In this document: positions 16,570 through 25,920 of the stretch, one piece after another
Position numbering within the stretch: the first letter of the stretch is position 1
How the letters are laid out: each line of letters starts with the position of its first letter
Assembly (NCBI RefSeq): GCF_000013405.1
Contig: NC_007759.1
Span: forward strand, 1,737,001 to 1,801,000
Source of the DNA: Syntrophus aciditrophicus SB
GTDB lineage: Bacteria > Desulfobacterota > Syntrophia > Syntrophales > Syntrophaceae
Reading direction: 5' to 3'
DNA length: 64,000 bases
Notes under the pieces: generated by a model
The model's input: only the letters and a program-made list of their open reading frames with translations
Databases searched by the model: none
What the model was told of the DNA's origin: nothing
Position numbers and translations under genes: made by a program

Positions 16570-17551
16570 GGACGTCGTGAAGGGGTTTTTCGTTCTCCTC
16601 ATTCTCTTTCACGCCGTTGGAGCACAGGCTGTATGCAGGTCCGGGATTCCGTTGAACCCGGTGACCGACCTCTGCTGGCAGTGCATATTCCCGGTGAGCA
16701 TCGCCGGGATCGAGATCATTCCCGGCCCGGTGGAAAACAACGTTCCGGACCTTTCGGGCATGCCCGTCTGCGCGTGTCCGGCGCCGCCCCCGCTCTTCAT
16801 CAGGATCGGCATCCCCGTCAGCTTCTGGGAACCGGCCAGGTACGTGGAAACAGTCAAGGATCCTTACTGCTTCCCGAGCCTGGGCTTCGGCCTCACCGCG
16901 GCGGGCGGCTTTCTCGGCGGGGGCTCGCAGGAGCAGGGGAACGCGAGTGTGGATACCTCCACCTTTGCCCAGGCGCATTACTTTATTTATCCCGTTTGGT
17001 CCATTATGGAGCTCCTTACCGATTTTGCCTGCATCGAGCACAGCGGTTTCGACGTTGCGTACCTCACGGAGGTGGACCCTCTCTGGCAGAATGACATCCT
17101 TGCCTTCATTCTGGAGCCGGAGTCGATCCTCTTCGGGAATCCCATCGCCCAGACGGCCTGCATCGCCGACAGCGTCTCGACCAACGCGGGTTTCTCCATG
17201 AGCCCCCTTTTCTGGTGCATCGGCTCGGGCGGGAGCGCCTACCCGCTCACGGGGCACGTGAACGACGACAACGAGCTCATGGCCAATTCCACGATCGCCG
17301 CCCGGATGGTTTACAAGTTGGCCAGGGAGGGGCTCGTCTGCGACACGGCCCTCAACCTGTGCGCCTGCGTCCCCACGCCCATCTGGGTGAAGCACAACTG
17401 GCGCATGCACGTCGCCAAGCCGGTGCGCGACTTCATGTGCCATCCCTTCGGGAGGACGGGGCTCATCTGGGGAGCGCTCAAGAACCCGCCGCTCGTAGGG
17501 GACAACTTCGTCTGGCAGCTCTTCAGGAGAAGGTCATGCTGCGCTTTCTGA
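16532..17551 (+). CDS. traU: TraU family conjugation protein
   Basis: A 339-residue secreted protein. ATG 16532 is preceded by a strong GGAGGTGA at good spacing. A GTG at 16577 is a possible alternative that would still keep the signal peptide (FFVLLILFHAVGAQA). TraU hallmarks: DLCWQCIFPVSIAGIEI, CACPAPPPLFIRIGIPVSFWEPAR, the YFIYPVWSIMELLTDFAC block and a late CACVPTPIWVKHNWRMH. The many cysteines need periplasmic disulfide enzymes. TraU is needed for DNA transfer and pilus assembly. Confidence 0.95.
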   Translation: MPSTTRGKRSGSRDVVKGFFVLLILFHAVGAQAVCRSGIPLNPVTDLCWQCIFPVSIAGIEIIPGPVENNVPDLSGMPVCACPAPPPLFIRIGIPVSFWEPARYVETVKDPYCFPSLGFGLTAAGGFLGGGSQEQGNASVDTSTFAQAHYFIYPVWSIMELLTDFACIEHSGFDVAYLTEVDPLWQNDILAFILEPESILFGNPIAQTACIADSVSTNAGFSMSPLFWCIGSGGSAYPLTGHVNDDNELMANSTIAARMVYKLAREGLVCDTALNLCACVPTPIWVKHNWRMHVAKPVRDFMCHPFGRTGLIWGALKNPPLVGDNFVWQLFRRRSCCAF

Positions 17552-18396
17552 TCAAGAAAGGAACCCGGATGGGACTACTGATCCTTTTCGCGTTTATGGG
17601 TTTCTTACATGCGTCCATTCCCGACTCTGGAGCGGATGACATGGAGGACATCAGCCGATTCATGGAGAACGCAGGCCGGATCGGCCGGAACATCGAGATC
17701 CCGGAGAATCTCCACAAGGCTCAGGGGCAGAAAGAAGCGGGAAAGCTGCTGGAATACTACCAGTCGGAGGCGTTCAAGAGGAAATACGAGGCGGAGATCG
17801 AGCGTCTCAAGGGAACGGTTTTCAAGGATACGATCGATTCCTATTACGGAGATTCCAACGGAGCGGAAAAAGACAGCGTCAAAGGGGGAACCCTCCCCGG
17901 AAACGAACGGATCTATCTTTTCATATCCTCATCCGTTCCCATCGGCACGCTAAGGAACTATGCGAGGGACCTGGATAGGCTTGGCGACCCGAACGTCTTC
18001 ATGGTGCTGCAGGGCTTCGTGGGCGGGATGAAGCGCGTGAAGCCCACGATGGATTTCGTGCGTAAGATCATCACCGAAGATGCGGACTGTGACATTCAAA
18101 AGAACAAATGCAGCGCTTACAAGGTCAAAGTCAAGATTGACCCCCTCCTCTTCCGAAAATACGGGATCACCCGGGTGCCTGCCGCCGTTTACGTGCCGGA
18201 CGTCCGGATCATGGATGTGACGTTGAGCGAGGGAATGGAAGGGAACGCGAAGACGGGCGATCATTATGTTCTCCACGGAGACGCTTCACTGGCATACATG
18301 CTGGAGACCCTGCGCAGGCCATCCGGGAGGCGCTCGATCGACCTCCTGATCGAGGCACTGAAAGGCGGAATTTACCACGAGGTGAACAAGAGATGA
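17536..18396 (+). CDS. trbC: TrbC (F-type) periplasmic protein
   Basis: The 286-residue protein starts at ATG 17536 inside the end of traU (16 bp overlap). A signal-like segment (MGLLILFAFMGFLHA) is followed by a helical region and then the TrbC thioredoxin-like fold: RIYLFISSSVPIGTLRNYARDL, VFMVLQGFVGGMK and FRKYGITRVPAAVY. In F-type systems TrbC works with TraW and TraU in pilus assembly. The stop overlaps trbI by 4 bp. Confidence 0.9.
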   Translation: MLRFLIKKGTRMGLLILFAFMGFLHASIPDSGADDMEDISRFMENAGRIGRNIEIPENLHKAQGQKEAGKLLEYYQSEAFKRKYEAEIERLKGTVFKDTIDSYYGDSNGAEKDSVKGGTLPGNERIYLFISSSVPIGTLRNYARDLDRLGDPNVFMVLQGFVGGMKRVKPTMDFVRKIITEDADCDIQKNKCSAYKVKVKIDPLLFRKYGITRVPAAVYVPDVRIMDVTLSEGMEGNAKTGDHYVLHGDASLAYMLETLRRPSGRRSIDLLIEALKGGIYHEVNKR

Positions 18397-18791
18397 AGGA
18401 AAGCATTGAGAAAGAAGAAATGATGGAGTCCAGCGCCGCTCAACCGGGAGAAATCCCCGCGGGTGCAGGGAAAACGAAACAGGAAGGCAAGGTGGGGCGG
18501 GTTCTTCCCTGCCGGCTGGTAACCGCCCTCCTGGTCCTCGGGATTTCGCTTGCGTCATCCGCGGCGTCGATTGTCATTTATGACAGGTACTTCGCGACGC
18601 GGATCGTCGCGGTCGACATCAAGGGATTTATCGCGGCCCAGAGGGATCTATTTGTCCAAGGAAAGATTGACGACGACCAGTTGAGGAAAAACATCGAGTC
18701 GCTGGAAAAAGCGATCGAAGGTATCCCCTCGAACGAGGTCGTGATCATGGGGGACGCCGTTGTCCGAAACGCGAAAACCATCAGGCCTTAG
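18393..18791 (+). CDS. trbI: TrbI-like inner-membrane protein (F-type)
   Basis: A 132-residue protein with an acidic cytoplasmic tail, one membrane span (about residues 44-62, VTALLVLGISLASSAASIV) and a short periplasmic region (VVAVDIKGFIAAQRDLFV, then a predicted helix). Size, topology and position next to trbC, traW and traU match F-type TrbI, which influences pilus retraction. Sequence similarity is moderate by eye. It overlaps the peptidase gene by 32 bp. Confidence 0.7.
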   Translation: MKESIEKEEMMESSAAQPGEIPAGAGKTKQEGKVGRVLPCRLVTALLVLGISLASSAASIVIYDRYFATRIVAVDIKGFIAAQRDLFVQGKIDDDQLRKNIESLEKAIEGIPSNEVVIMGDAVVRNAKTIRP

Positions 18792-19245
18792 GCTCATTCT
18801 CTTCATGGGAGCTCTCGCCGCGGCGGGGATGCTCATTCCCTCACGCTTCGCTGTGAGCATCACGCCTTCGACGGAACACAGGATCTTTTTTCTGAAAAAA
18901 GGGCCGCCCACGGGAGAACTGAAAAGAGGCGCTTACGTGATGTTTGATATCAGGTCGAAATACGTCGACCATGGGACGCCCCACCGGGTCATCAAGAGAA
19001 TTGCCTGCGCCGGGGGAGAGGAACTCGACACCGTCGGCCATGACTTTTACTGCGATGGAAGGGAAATCGCGGTGGCGAAGGATCTTTCCCTCAAGGGAGA
19101 GGAGCTTCCCCGGTTTCACTACAGCGGGAAGATCCCGGTGGACGCGGTGTTCGTCACGGGACAACACCGGGACAGCTTCGATTCGAGGTATTTCGGATTC
19201 GTGAGAAATGAGGAGGTGAAGGCCGTTGCCTGTCCGCTCTTCTGA
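18760..19245 (+). CDS. S26-family signal peptidase-like protein (TraF/TrhF type)
   Basis: A 161-residue protein. It starts with TTG at 18760, preceded by GGGGGA; an ATG at 18805 is possible. An N-terminal membrane anchor precedes the S26 serine motif (ITPSTEHRIFFLK, probable nucleophile S) and the lysine motif (HRVIKRIACAGGEEL). The segment VFVTGQHRDSFDSRYFGFV is the conserved box near the C-terminus. Such peptidases of SXT/R27/RP4-like systems mature the pilin. The pilin-like gene at 3413 has a long leader that would need removal. Confidence 0.88.
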   Translation: MSETRKPSGLRLILFMGALAAAGMLIPSRFAVSITPSTEHRIFFLKKGPPTGELKRGAYVMFDIRSKYVDHGTPHRVIKRIACAGGEELDTVGHDFYCDGREIAVAKDLSLKGEELPRFHYSGKIPVDAVFVTGQHRDSFDSRYFGFVRNEEVKAVACPLF

Positions 19246-20128
19246 GAAGAAATTGATGTTCCGGGTCCTGATCATTTGCCAGGTTGTCCTTCTTTTCACG
19301 ACGGGCACCCCTTGCGCCGGGGAACCGCCGTTCATGGAGGAAAACGGCAAGGCGTATTACGGGGACGCCAAGCGGGGCTGGTGGTGGTACGAGAAGATCC
19401 CCTTGGAGAAAAGGGACCGGGACGAGAAAGTCGAGGACGGTAAGAAGCGCTCTCCGCGCCTTTCGGACTACACAATGGAGGAACTCTGGAATATGTACCC
19501 CGACGATTTCCAGGCCGTCCTCATGGCCTTCCAGAAGAAGGCCGTCCAGGTCCCCTCGGAAAATAACGTGAGGGAATATTACGTGGTCCAGGACATCGCC
19601 CGGAGAAAGTCCCTCGCCTTCGCCAACGTGTCCGCGGCGGTCATGCAGAAATACCCGGACCTCTCCGTGGCGGCCGACTACCCGATCACGGCCCCGGGAA
19701 GAAACGCCGAGGTCTCGCAACGGACGGACGAGATCAAATCAAGGATCCGGAGCGCCCGGGAAGAATTCGCGCTCATCTATTTTTCCTCTGCGGGCTGCCC
19801 GTACTGTGCCGAGGAGGGTTCGATTCTCAGCCGTTTCGTCGAGAAGTACGGGTGGGAGATCCGGGAAATCGACATAGAAAGGGAGGCGGCGGTATCGTCC
19901 GTCTTCGGGATCGAGACGACTCCGACCCTTCTTCTCATTTATCGTGGGAGCGCCGACCATATCACCGTTTCGGCCGGAGTGGCATCCCTGGCCGAGCTCG
20001 AGGAAAAACTCTACCGGGGACTCCGGCTTTTGAAAAACGAGATCACCCCGGAGGAGTATTCTCTCTACGAGTTCCAGCGGGGCGGCGCCTTCGATGTGAA
20101 GGCTCCCTTGAGGCGGGACAAAAGATAA
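19226..20128 (+). CDS. traF: TraF thioredoxin-like conjugation protein
   Basis: A 300-residue precursor. The TTG at 19226 has a well-spaced GGAGG; an ATG at 19256 would also give the signal peptide (VLIICQVVLLFTTGTPCAG). The middle carries the TraF-type GWWWYEKIP and MYPDDFQAVLMAFQKKAVQ segments. The C-terminal thioredoxin fold has an active CPYC motif in YFSSAGCPYCAEEG and a cis-proline loop in TTPTLLLI. F TraF lacks the active cysteines, while this protein keeps a full CxxC, so it may be a working disulfide enzyme. It is part of the pilus assembly set with TraH. Confidence 0.92.
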   Translation: MPVRSSEKKLMFRVLIICQVVLLFTTGTPCAGEPPFMEENGKAYYGDAKRGWWWYEKIPLEKRDRDEKVEDGKKRSPRLSDYTMEELWNMYPDDFQAVLMAFQKKAVQVPSENNVREYYVVQDIARRKSLAFANVSAAVMQKYPDLSVAADYPITAPGRNAEVSQRTDEIKSRIRSAREEFALIYFSSAGCPYCAEEGSILSRFVEKYGWEIREIDIEREAAVSSVFGIETTPTLLLIYRGSADHITVSAGVASLAELEEKLYRGLRLLKNEITPEEYSLYEFQRGGAFDVKAPLRRDKR

Positions 20129-20144
20129 AAGCGAAGGTGTGGCT

Positions 20145-21605
20145 ATGAATAAAGGAATTATTCTCAAAAGCATCGTGGTCCTTGTAATTATTGCTCTCCT
20201 CCTGTCGCCCCTTGGCCCGGACGGGCCTATGGCTGGCTGGGTTGACGACTGGCTCCAGCAGAAAACGGAGACCTCCCCTGGGTACTTCGAGGGGCAGAAA
20301 AGGGGTTATTTCACCGGCGGGAGCTTCTCGGCGAGGTGGCAGCAGGGAAACGACTACCTCTTCACCGCCATGCCACCCAAGGTGAAGGCGGGCTGCGGCG
20401 GGATCGACGTCTTCCTGGGCGGGTTCTCCTATCTGAATTTCGAATACCTGGTAACCAAGCTCCAGCGGATCATGCAGGCCGCACCGGCGGCGGCCTTCGA
20501 CATCGCTTTGAACGTTCTCTGCGAGCCCTGCTCGAAGACGATCAAGTCCCTGGAAGCTATCACCAACACCCTGAACAACCTGCAGCTCGATGAGTGCAAG
20601 GCGGGCCGGGCGCTCGTGGCGACCATGGTGCCCCCGTCCCTCGCCGAAACGAAGGACAAACAGGCAAAGCTCGCCGGAATCCAGGGGGACTTCCTCCAGT
20701 CATCGGGCGTTAACGACCTCTGGAAGAGCATCAACGACCAGACAAGCGCAAACGCGAACAAGCCGGTCACGAACATGAAGCAGGCACTCGCGGGCTGTCC
20801 CCAGGACATCCGGGACGTCTTCGGGACCAGCGGGTCGGTCATCAACAACATCGCAGCCAAGACCGGCTTCAACAACCAGTCCTACCTCGACATGCTGAGA
20901 GGGTTCGTCGGTGACGTATACATCATCGACGCCGGGGACGCGGGTTTCCAGGTGGGTCACACGCCCCCCTGCGATCAAAACCGGTACGCCTCCTTCGACA
21001 ACCTCTTGGACGGAAGCGTCTACGCCCGGACGGCAGGAGGCGCCTGCGCACAAATTACCGACAGCTCGGCCGACCTCACGAATTACGTGCGGACGAAGAT
21101 GACCCGGATCGCGGGAAAGATCAAGGCGAAGCAGGCCCTCTCGGACGAGGACAACGCCTTCGTGAACGCTAGTCCCCTTTCCATCGGGCTCGTTCTCAAG
21201 GCGGCCGTGGGAACGAACCAGGAGTCATCCATCATCAGTACCCTCTCCGACGTGACCGCCAAGGCCTACGCCTTCCAGCTCCTCTCGGACCTCTACACGA
21301 AGGTCTGGAACATCATGGAAAAGGCGAGGAGCCTCGCCCAGGCTCAGCCGGGGGCCGTGCAGGGCGCGCAGGAATACCAGTGCAAGATCGAGATGCTCTC
21401 CGGTGCGATCGACGGCACGGCGGAGATGCAGGCCAGAATCGTGGAAATGGTAAGCGGAGTCCGGAGATCCTACGCCGCATCCGTCCAGGAGGTGATGGGG
21501 GTCTACAACCTGGTGGACAAGATGGAGAAATTCGACAGGCTGGCCCTGAGCATGCTGAGTTCGAAATTCGGAACGGCCGTCGCGGCCAGGTCATTGTCAC
21601 GCTGA
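20145..21605 (+). CDS. traH: TraH family pilus assembly protein
   Basis: A 486-residue secreted protein starting at ATG 20145 (a GTG two codons upstream is the alternative), with a hydrophobic N-terminus (SIVVLVIIALLLSPL). TraH features: YFEGQKRGYFTGGSFSARW, VKAGCGGIDVFLGGFSYLNF and LCEPCSKTIKSLEAITNTLN, plus IQGDFLQSSGVN. TraH is periplasmic and needed for pilus assembly. The cysteines fit the DsbC/TraF supply in the operon. traG follows 19 bp downstream. Confidence 0.95.
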   Translation: MNKGIILKSIVVLVIIALLLSPLGPDGPMAGWVDDWLQQKTETSPGYFEGQKRGYFTGGSFSARWQQGNDYLFTAMPPKVKAGCGGIDVFLGGFSYLNFEYLVTKLQRIMQAAPAAAFDIALNVLCEPCSKTIKSLEAITNTLNNLQLDECKAGRALVATMVPPSLAETKDKQAKLAGIQGDFLQSSGVNDLWKSINDQTSANANKPVTNMKQALAGCPQDIRDVFGTSGSVINNIAAKTGFNNQSYLDMLRGFVGDVYIIDAGDAGFQVGHTPPCDQNRYASFDNLLDGSVYARTAGGACAQITDSSADLTNYVRTKMTRIAGKIKAKQALSDEDNAFVNASPLSIGLVLKAAVGTNQESSIISTLSDVTAKAYAFQLLSDLYTKVWNIMEKARSLAQAQPGAVQGAQEYQCKIEMLSGAIDGTAEMQARIVEMVSGVRRSYAASVQEVMGVYNLVDKMEKFDRLALSMLSSKFGTAVAARSLSR

Positions 21606-21624
21606 ACGCTCGGAAAGAAATCTA

Positions 21625-24600
21625 ATGGGAATTTTTGGAAAGACAATTCTTATATTTGGCTTCACGGTCGTCATGTTGTCAGCTGCACCGGACGCCCATG
21701 CAGTGGACATGGAGTACTATACCTACAACGGCTTCGGAGCCGTCGTGACTGCCTTCCAGAAGATATCCCTGATCTTTTCGGATAACGGCTATCGGGCGCT
21801 CTTCTTCACCGTGACCGCCCTCGGGATCTTCATCGCCGGGGCTGCGGCGTACTTCCATCTCCTCAAGGGGGCAAGGTTTTCGCCCCTCTCATGGGCCTGG
21901 CCGGTGGGTCTCGGGATATGCCTCTATCTTGGGCTCATGGTACCCACGGGAAACATCACGATCTACGATCCTGTCCTCAACCGCTTCCAGACCGTCGGGC
22001 GGATCCCTGACGGCATCGTGGTCGTGGCCGGGACCCTGAACAAGATCGAACGGGGACTCGTGGATATCATCTCCACGTCGGGCACGCCCCAGAATTTCCA
22101 GGACTACGCCGGCGGCATAGGCTTCGACATGCTTTTGAAGGCATCCGGGGGGCACCTCAAAATCCGGGACCAGTACATCGATGAATCGCTGAAACGGTAC
22201 ACAAAGGACTGCCTGTTCTTCGAGCTGCAGCGGCCGGGGACGTCGTTGAGCGTAAACGACGTCACGAGTTCCAGCACGGACTTCATGAGCCAGTACGCCC
22301 AGGCAGCGAACCCGGCCGTCTTCACCGTCTGGTATTCGGAATCGGACCGAACCGGGACGACCATGTCCTGCGCGGATGCCTGGACCAACTTGCAAGGTTA
22401 CTTCAGCGATCCCCTCAACATGGGAGACACGATCCGCTTTGCCTGTGCGAACGCCGGCTTCAATGCGGACAACGCCGGTGAGCTCACGAAATGCACGGAG
22501 ATCATCTCGAACTACGCCTCCTACGTGGAGGGCGGCGCATTCACGATCCCGGCACCGAACTTCATGAGACAGGTCTACATGGCCGAAGTATTGAATGACA
22601 TGCTGCTCGACGCGAACCCCGATCTTGCCGTGAAGGGCCTGGCGTCGAGGAGCATCATGACCGGCGGGCTCGGCATGGGAATCGTGGCGAACGAGTGGCT
22701 TCCCGTGGCGAGGGCTGTAATCACGGCCGTGGCCATCGGTCTCATACCGATCCTCGTCATTTTCATTCCCACACCGCTCGCGGGAAAGGCCCTGGGACTC
22801 GTCGCGGGGATGTTCATCTGGCTCACGGCCTGGGGCGTGACCGACGCGATCACCCACGGGATCGCGACCGACTATGCCTACGGGGTCTTCGAGTACGTGA
22901 GGCAAAACGCCCTGGGCTTCGCGGCCGTCATGAACATGCCCGACGCGTCTCTCAAGGCCCTCAGCATGTTCGGCCTCATCAGGACCTCGGGCATCATGCT
23001 GGCCACGGTGATCACAGGGATGCTCGTCCGGTTCGGCGGGCATGCCTTGGCCATGATGGCGGGGACCATCTCCGGGACGGTCCAGTCCCAGGGGAGCCAG
23101 GCGGCCTCACAGGCGTCAACGCCGGAAGGGGGGGCGAGATCCATGGACTCGGCGAGAACGGCCATTCCCACCTGGTCGAACGCCAACCGCTGGAGCATCC
23201 AGGACTACTCAGACCTGGAGACGGCAAGACGCGTGGGCTCAACTGCCGGAATGATGAAGGTCCGCGACGAATTCGGGGCGGACCGGTTGGGCGGTATGCA
23301 CGGGGACGCGGCAGTGGGCGGCTTTCTCCCCCGCGCGGCGGCCGGGTCCGGAATGGTGGAAGTGGGCCTCGACCGGTCGCAAGGTCTTCTCAAGGCCGGA
23401 AACATCTCCAGGCTGGGAAAAACCGAGGGCGACCTCGAATCTTTCCGTGAGTCGGGCCATGCCGGGGACTTTTTCGACTACCATGCCGATCAGGCAGCCG
23501 TGGAGGGAAAGAAACGGTACTTCGCCGCCATGAAATACGACGAGGCGATGGAGGAGGCAGGCCGAGGAGACCGGATATCGGGCTACAGAGCCGTGGCCGA
23601 CTACGATGCCCACAAGACGGCGGGAGTGATCCGGGAGGGAGAGAAACACGGCGTTGAAGCGAAAGCGCTCGGAGAGACAAAGGGTCGGTTGGACGCGCTC
23701 CAGACCGTGGCCGCCTTCAGGGGGATCGAAGCCGTCGGCGAGGGCGCCTATCTTGACGCGAGGCGGGACGCCGTGATCGACGATGTCGCCAAGTGGGGAG
23801 CGCTCCGGTCCTTCGCCGAATCCAGAGGAGTGGATTTTGAACGTTTCGCGGCGGACCGGCACCGAACGGCCGATATCTCCGTGAACGCCGCTGAAGCAGA
23901 GCGGTACGGCCTCCCCGGGGCGGGGAGCTACCGCATGGCCTGGGGAGGGCATGGCGAACTGCTCTTCACCAACCGGTCCAGCGGAAGCCAGTATCAGGTC
24001 GGTACCTTCGGGAAGAGCGGGCGGGATATTGCGGGATACAATATATCCAGAAGCGAGGAAGGAAACCTCAGAAAGATATACAGCAATTTCACGGACCGGG
24101 TGGGAGGATCACACAGCGTCCGCTACGATGATTTCCGGGAAAGCGTCTCGGGGTTCCGGGGCAGAGGCTACAATGTGAGTATTGTCGAGGACGCATCGAT
24201 GGCGGGCGGCCATCGCGTGATGGTCTTCGACCCTTCACACAAAAAACCGGTACTCGTTTCCGGGAACATCAATCACCTCGTGAGTTCTTACCGGCAGACG
24301 GCAGACGGCGCCACTAAGGAAGCGATCGTCCCACTGACAGGAGACGTCCTCGCTTCTGAAAGCACGATCGGAAGTGTCCGGACGCAAAACCAGGACAGGC
24401 TGAACGTAAACATGGGTGTGAAGGCGGATGGAACTGTTACGGAAGGAGTGAGAAAAGTGGCGGGCGAAACGGTCGCGGTGGGCGCGGCTGCTTCCATGGA
24501 CGGACTGGCATCCATCGGGAGTACTGTAAGGAGCGTAAAACAACTGGGCGAACTCGGAAATAATTTCAAGTTGAACAGGACCAAGGGGGAGCCGACCCTT

Positions 24601-24663
24601 GAGGGTGGTGAAACAGCGAAGGGCGAGATATCTCCCGGCCCTGCAAGTGATCCCGTGCAATAA
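21625..24663 (+). CDS. traG: TraG mating-pair stabilisation protein
   Basis: A 1012-residue inner-membrane protein. A signal-like start precedes MEYYTYNGFGAVVTAFQKISLIFSD, the TraG N-terminal hallmark. Several membrane segments follow (about residues 55-75, 90-110, then 360-395 and 400-480). The C-terminal about 500 residues are periplasmic or cytoplasmic, polar and Gly/Ser/Asp-rich. F TraG N-terminus acts in pilus assembly and its C-terminus in mating-pair stabilisation and recognition of TraS. Entry exclusion specificity here would lie in the variable C-terminus. It is the last gene of the operon; no TraS-like gene is obvious. Confidence 0.9.
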   Translation: MGIFGKTILIFGFTVVMLSAAPDAHAVDMEYYTYNGFGAVVTAFQKISLIFSDNGYRALFFTVTALGIFIAGAAAYFHLLKGARFSPLSWAWPVGLGICLYLGLMVPTGNITIYDPVLNRFQTVGRIPDGIVVVAGTLNKIERGLVDIISTSGTPQNFQDYAGGIGFDMLLKASGGHLKIRDQYIDESLKRYTKDCLFFELQRPGTSLSVNDVTSSSTDFMSQYAQAANPAVFTVWYSESDRTGTTMSCADAWTNLQGYFSDPLNMGDTIRFACANAGFNADNAGELTKCTEIISNYASYVEGGAFTIPAPNFMRQVYMAEVLNDMLLDANPDLAVKGLASRSIMTGGLGMGIVANEWLPVARAVITAVAIGLIPILVIFIPTPLAGKALGLVAGMFIWLTAWGVTDAITHGIATDYAYGVFEYVRQNALGFAAVMNMPDASLKALSMFGLIRTSGIMLATVITGMLVRFGGHALAMMAGTISGTVQSQGSQAASQASTPEGGARSMDSARTAIPTWSNANRWSIQDYSDLETARRVGSTAGMMKVRDEFGADRLGGMHGDAAVGGFLPRAAAGSGMVEVGLDRSQGLLKAGNISRLGKTEGDLESFRESGHAGDFFDYHADQAAVEGKKRYFAAMKYDEAMEEAGRGDRISGYRAVADYDAHKTAGVIREGEKHGVEAKALGETKGRLDALQTVAAFRGIEAVGEGAYLDARRDAVIDDVAKWGALRSFAESRGVDFERFAADRHRTADISVNAAEAERYGLPGAGSYRMAWGGHGELLFTNRSSGSQYQVGTFGKSGRDIAGYNISRSEEGNLRKIYSNFTDRVGGSHSVRYDDFRESVSGFRGRGYNVSIVEDASMAGGHRVMVFDPSHKKPVLVSGNINHLVSSYRQTADGATKEAIVPLTGDVLASESTIGSVRTQNQDRLNVNMGVKADGTVTEGVRKVAGETVAVGAAASMDGLASIGSTVRSVKQLGELGNNFKLNRTKGEPTLEGGETAKGEISPGPASDPVQ

Positions 24664-24692
24664 GATTTAATTGTTGAGGAACAGAGAACATA

Positions 24693-24998
24693 ATGCTCAC
24701 AGCCTACAAATACCTAAAAATAAACGGGGGACTGCTGGCGGTCTTCGAAAAAGGGATCTCCTTCGGCCAAGGATTGCCTCTCAATATCGTCATGATAGAG
24801 AACGACCCGTACCTGAAGATCGGGCGGGACCACTACATCCGCCTCGATAAGGAAACAATAGAATGCCTGGAAAGCTGCAATCGTATACATATCGCCGTGA
24901 GCGATCTTTTCGAAAGCAGGATCGCCCTTCAGGGAACAATCGAAATAGACGATGTCGCGAAAGGGAAACTCCTGGCCTACGTCGAGATGAACAGATAG
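24693..24998 (+). CDS. Small protein of unknown function
   Basis: A 101-residue protein without signal or membrane segment. It alternates beta-like strands (ISFGQGLPLNIVMIENDPYLKIG, HYIRLDKETIECLE) and ends in LAYVEMNR. I do not recognise the family. It begins 29 bp after traG and is followed by the AbiE promoter. It could be an exclusion- or regulation-related gene by position, but nothing in the sequence shows that. Confidence 0.5.
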   Translation: MLTAYKYLKINGGLLAVFEKGISFGQGLPLNIVMIENDPYLKIGRDHYIRLDKETIECLESCNRIHIAVSDLFESRIALQGTIEIDDVAKGKLLAYVEMNR

Positions 24999-25033
24999 CT
25001 CTACTCCCAGCAAATTCTATCAGAAGAATTCAG

Positions 25034-25062
25034 TTGACCTTCGAACCATGTTTTATTATATT
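25034..25062 (+). promoter_or_regulatory. Candidate promoter of the first AbiE pair
   Basis: TTGACC (25034-25039), a 17-bp spacer and TATATT (25057-25062) form a good sigma-70-type promoter. Transcription would start around 25069, about 20 bases before the ATG at 25090. Confidence 0.55.
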
Positions 25063-25066
25063 TCTC

Positions 25067-25091
25067 ATAAATTGCGTGGCGGACAATTTAT
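25067..25091 (+). repeat. Inverted repeat over the abiEi start
   Basis: ATAAATTG (25067-25074) and CAATTTAT (25084-25091) are perfect 8-bp arms. The loop holds the GGCGGA ribosome site and the right arm covers the first two bases of the ATG. It could be an operator for AbiEi autoregulation or an RNA hairpin that hides the start. The position also supports ATG 25090 as the true start. Confidence 0.55.
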
Positions 25092-25920
25092 GGGAAATAA
25101 AATAACACAAAACAAAACCGAATTCGGCTCTCTCGAAATGAGGCTCCTCGCATACGTCCAGATGCGGAAGATGGACGTCGTGCGCACGAAGGAAATCGCC
25201 GCGGCTCTCAAGATCACTCCCAAGCAGGAGCGGGAACTATTCAGCAGAATGAGCCGGTCCGGCGTGTTCATACGTCTGACGCGTGGAGTCTACCTGGTTC
25301 CTCCCCGGTTTCCAGCCGGTGGGCGATTGGCCGTCAGTGAATATTACATTCTCTCAAGGTTGATGAGGGAAATCGGAGGCAAATACCAGGTCAGCGGTCC
25401 CAACGCGTTTTACCTTTATGGATTCGATGACCAGGTGCCGAATCGGGTATATGTTTACAATAACCGGATCAGCGGAGAGAAGAACATAGGCAGTTTCGAT
25501 TACGTTTTCATGGAAATCTCGGATAACCGGCTTGGGGCTTCCACTGAATTCGCTGCACCTGATGGGGAGAAGATTTTAATTGCAACAAAAGCCCGTGCCC
25601 TGCTTGATGCGGTTTACGACTGGTCGAGATACAATACAATCCCGCGGGCTTATCAATGGATAATAGCAACGATAAAGAAGGATACCGTTTTTTGGGATGA
25701 GTTTACAAGAACTTCCCTGAAATACGGAAATAAGGCTACCATGCGCCGGATAGGATATCTCCTCGCCGTCGCAGGTATACCCGAAAACATGCTCAAGGGA
25801 TTTAAAAAGAAAGCCGGTTCCATGAAGTCCCTGATCAAGTGGATCCCTGGGAAGCCGGCAAAAGGATCCGTGAACAGGGAATGGGGGTTGATCGTAAATG
25901 GCGCTATCGAAACCGATTGA
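25090..25920 (+). CDS. abiEi: AbiEi-type antitoxin of a type IV toxin-antitoxin pair
   Basis: A 276-residue protein. ATG 25090 is chosen because a purine-rich site and an inverted repeat sit right at it; an ATG 42 bp upstream lacks a ribosome site and falls within the promoter. An N-terminal winged helix (MRKMDVVRTKEIAAALKITPKQERELFSRM) precedes GVFIRLTRGVYLVPPRFPAGG, the AbiEi signature. A middle segment has SGPNAFYLYGF. AbiEi represses its own operon and counteracts AbiEii without binding it. The gene overlaps the toxin gene by 23 bp. Pairing confirms the call. Confidence 0.88.
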   Translation: MGNKITQNKTEFGSLEMRLLAYVQMRKMDVVRTKEIAAALKITPKQERELFSRMSRSGVFIRLTRGVYLVPPRFPAGGRLAVSEYYILSRLMREIGGKYQVSGPNAFYLYGFDDQVPNRVYVYNNRISGEKNIGSFDYVFMEISDNRLGASTEFAAPDGEKILIATKARALLDAVYDWSRYNTIPRAYQWIIATIKKDTVFWDEFTRTSLKYGNKATMRRIGYLLAVAGIPENMLKGFKKKAGSMKSLIKWIPGKPAKGSVNREWGLIVNGAIETD

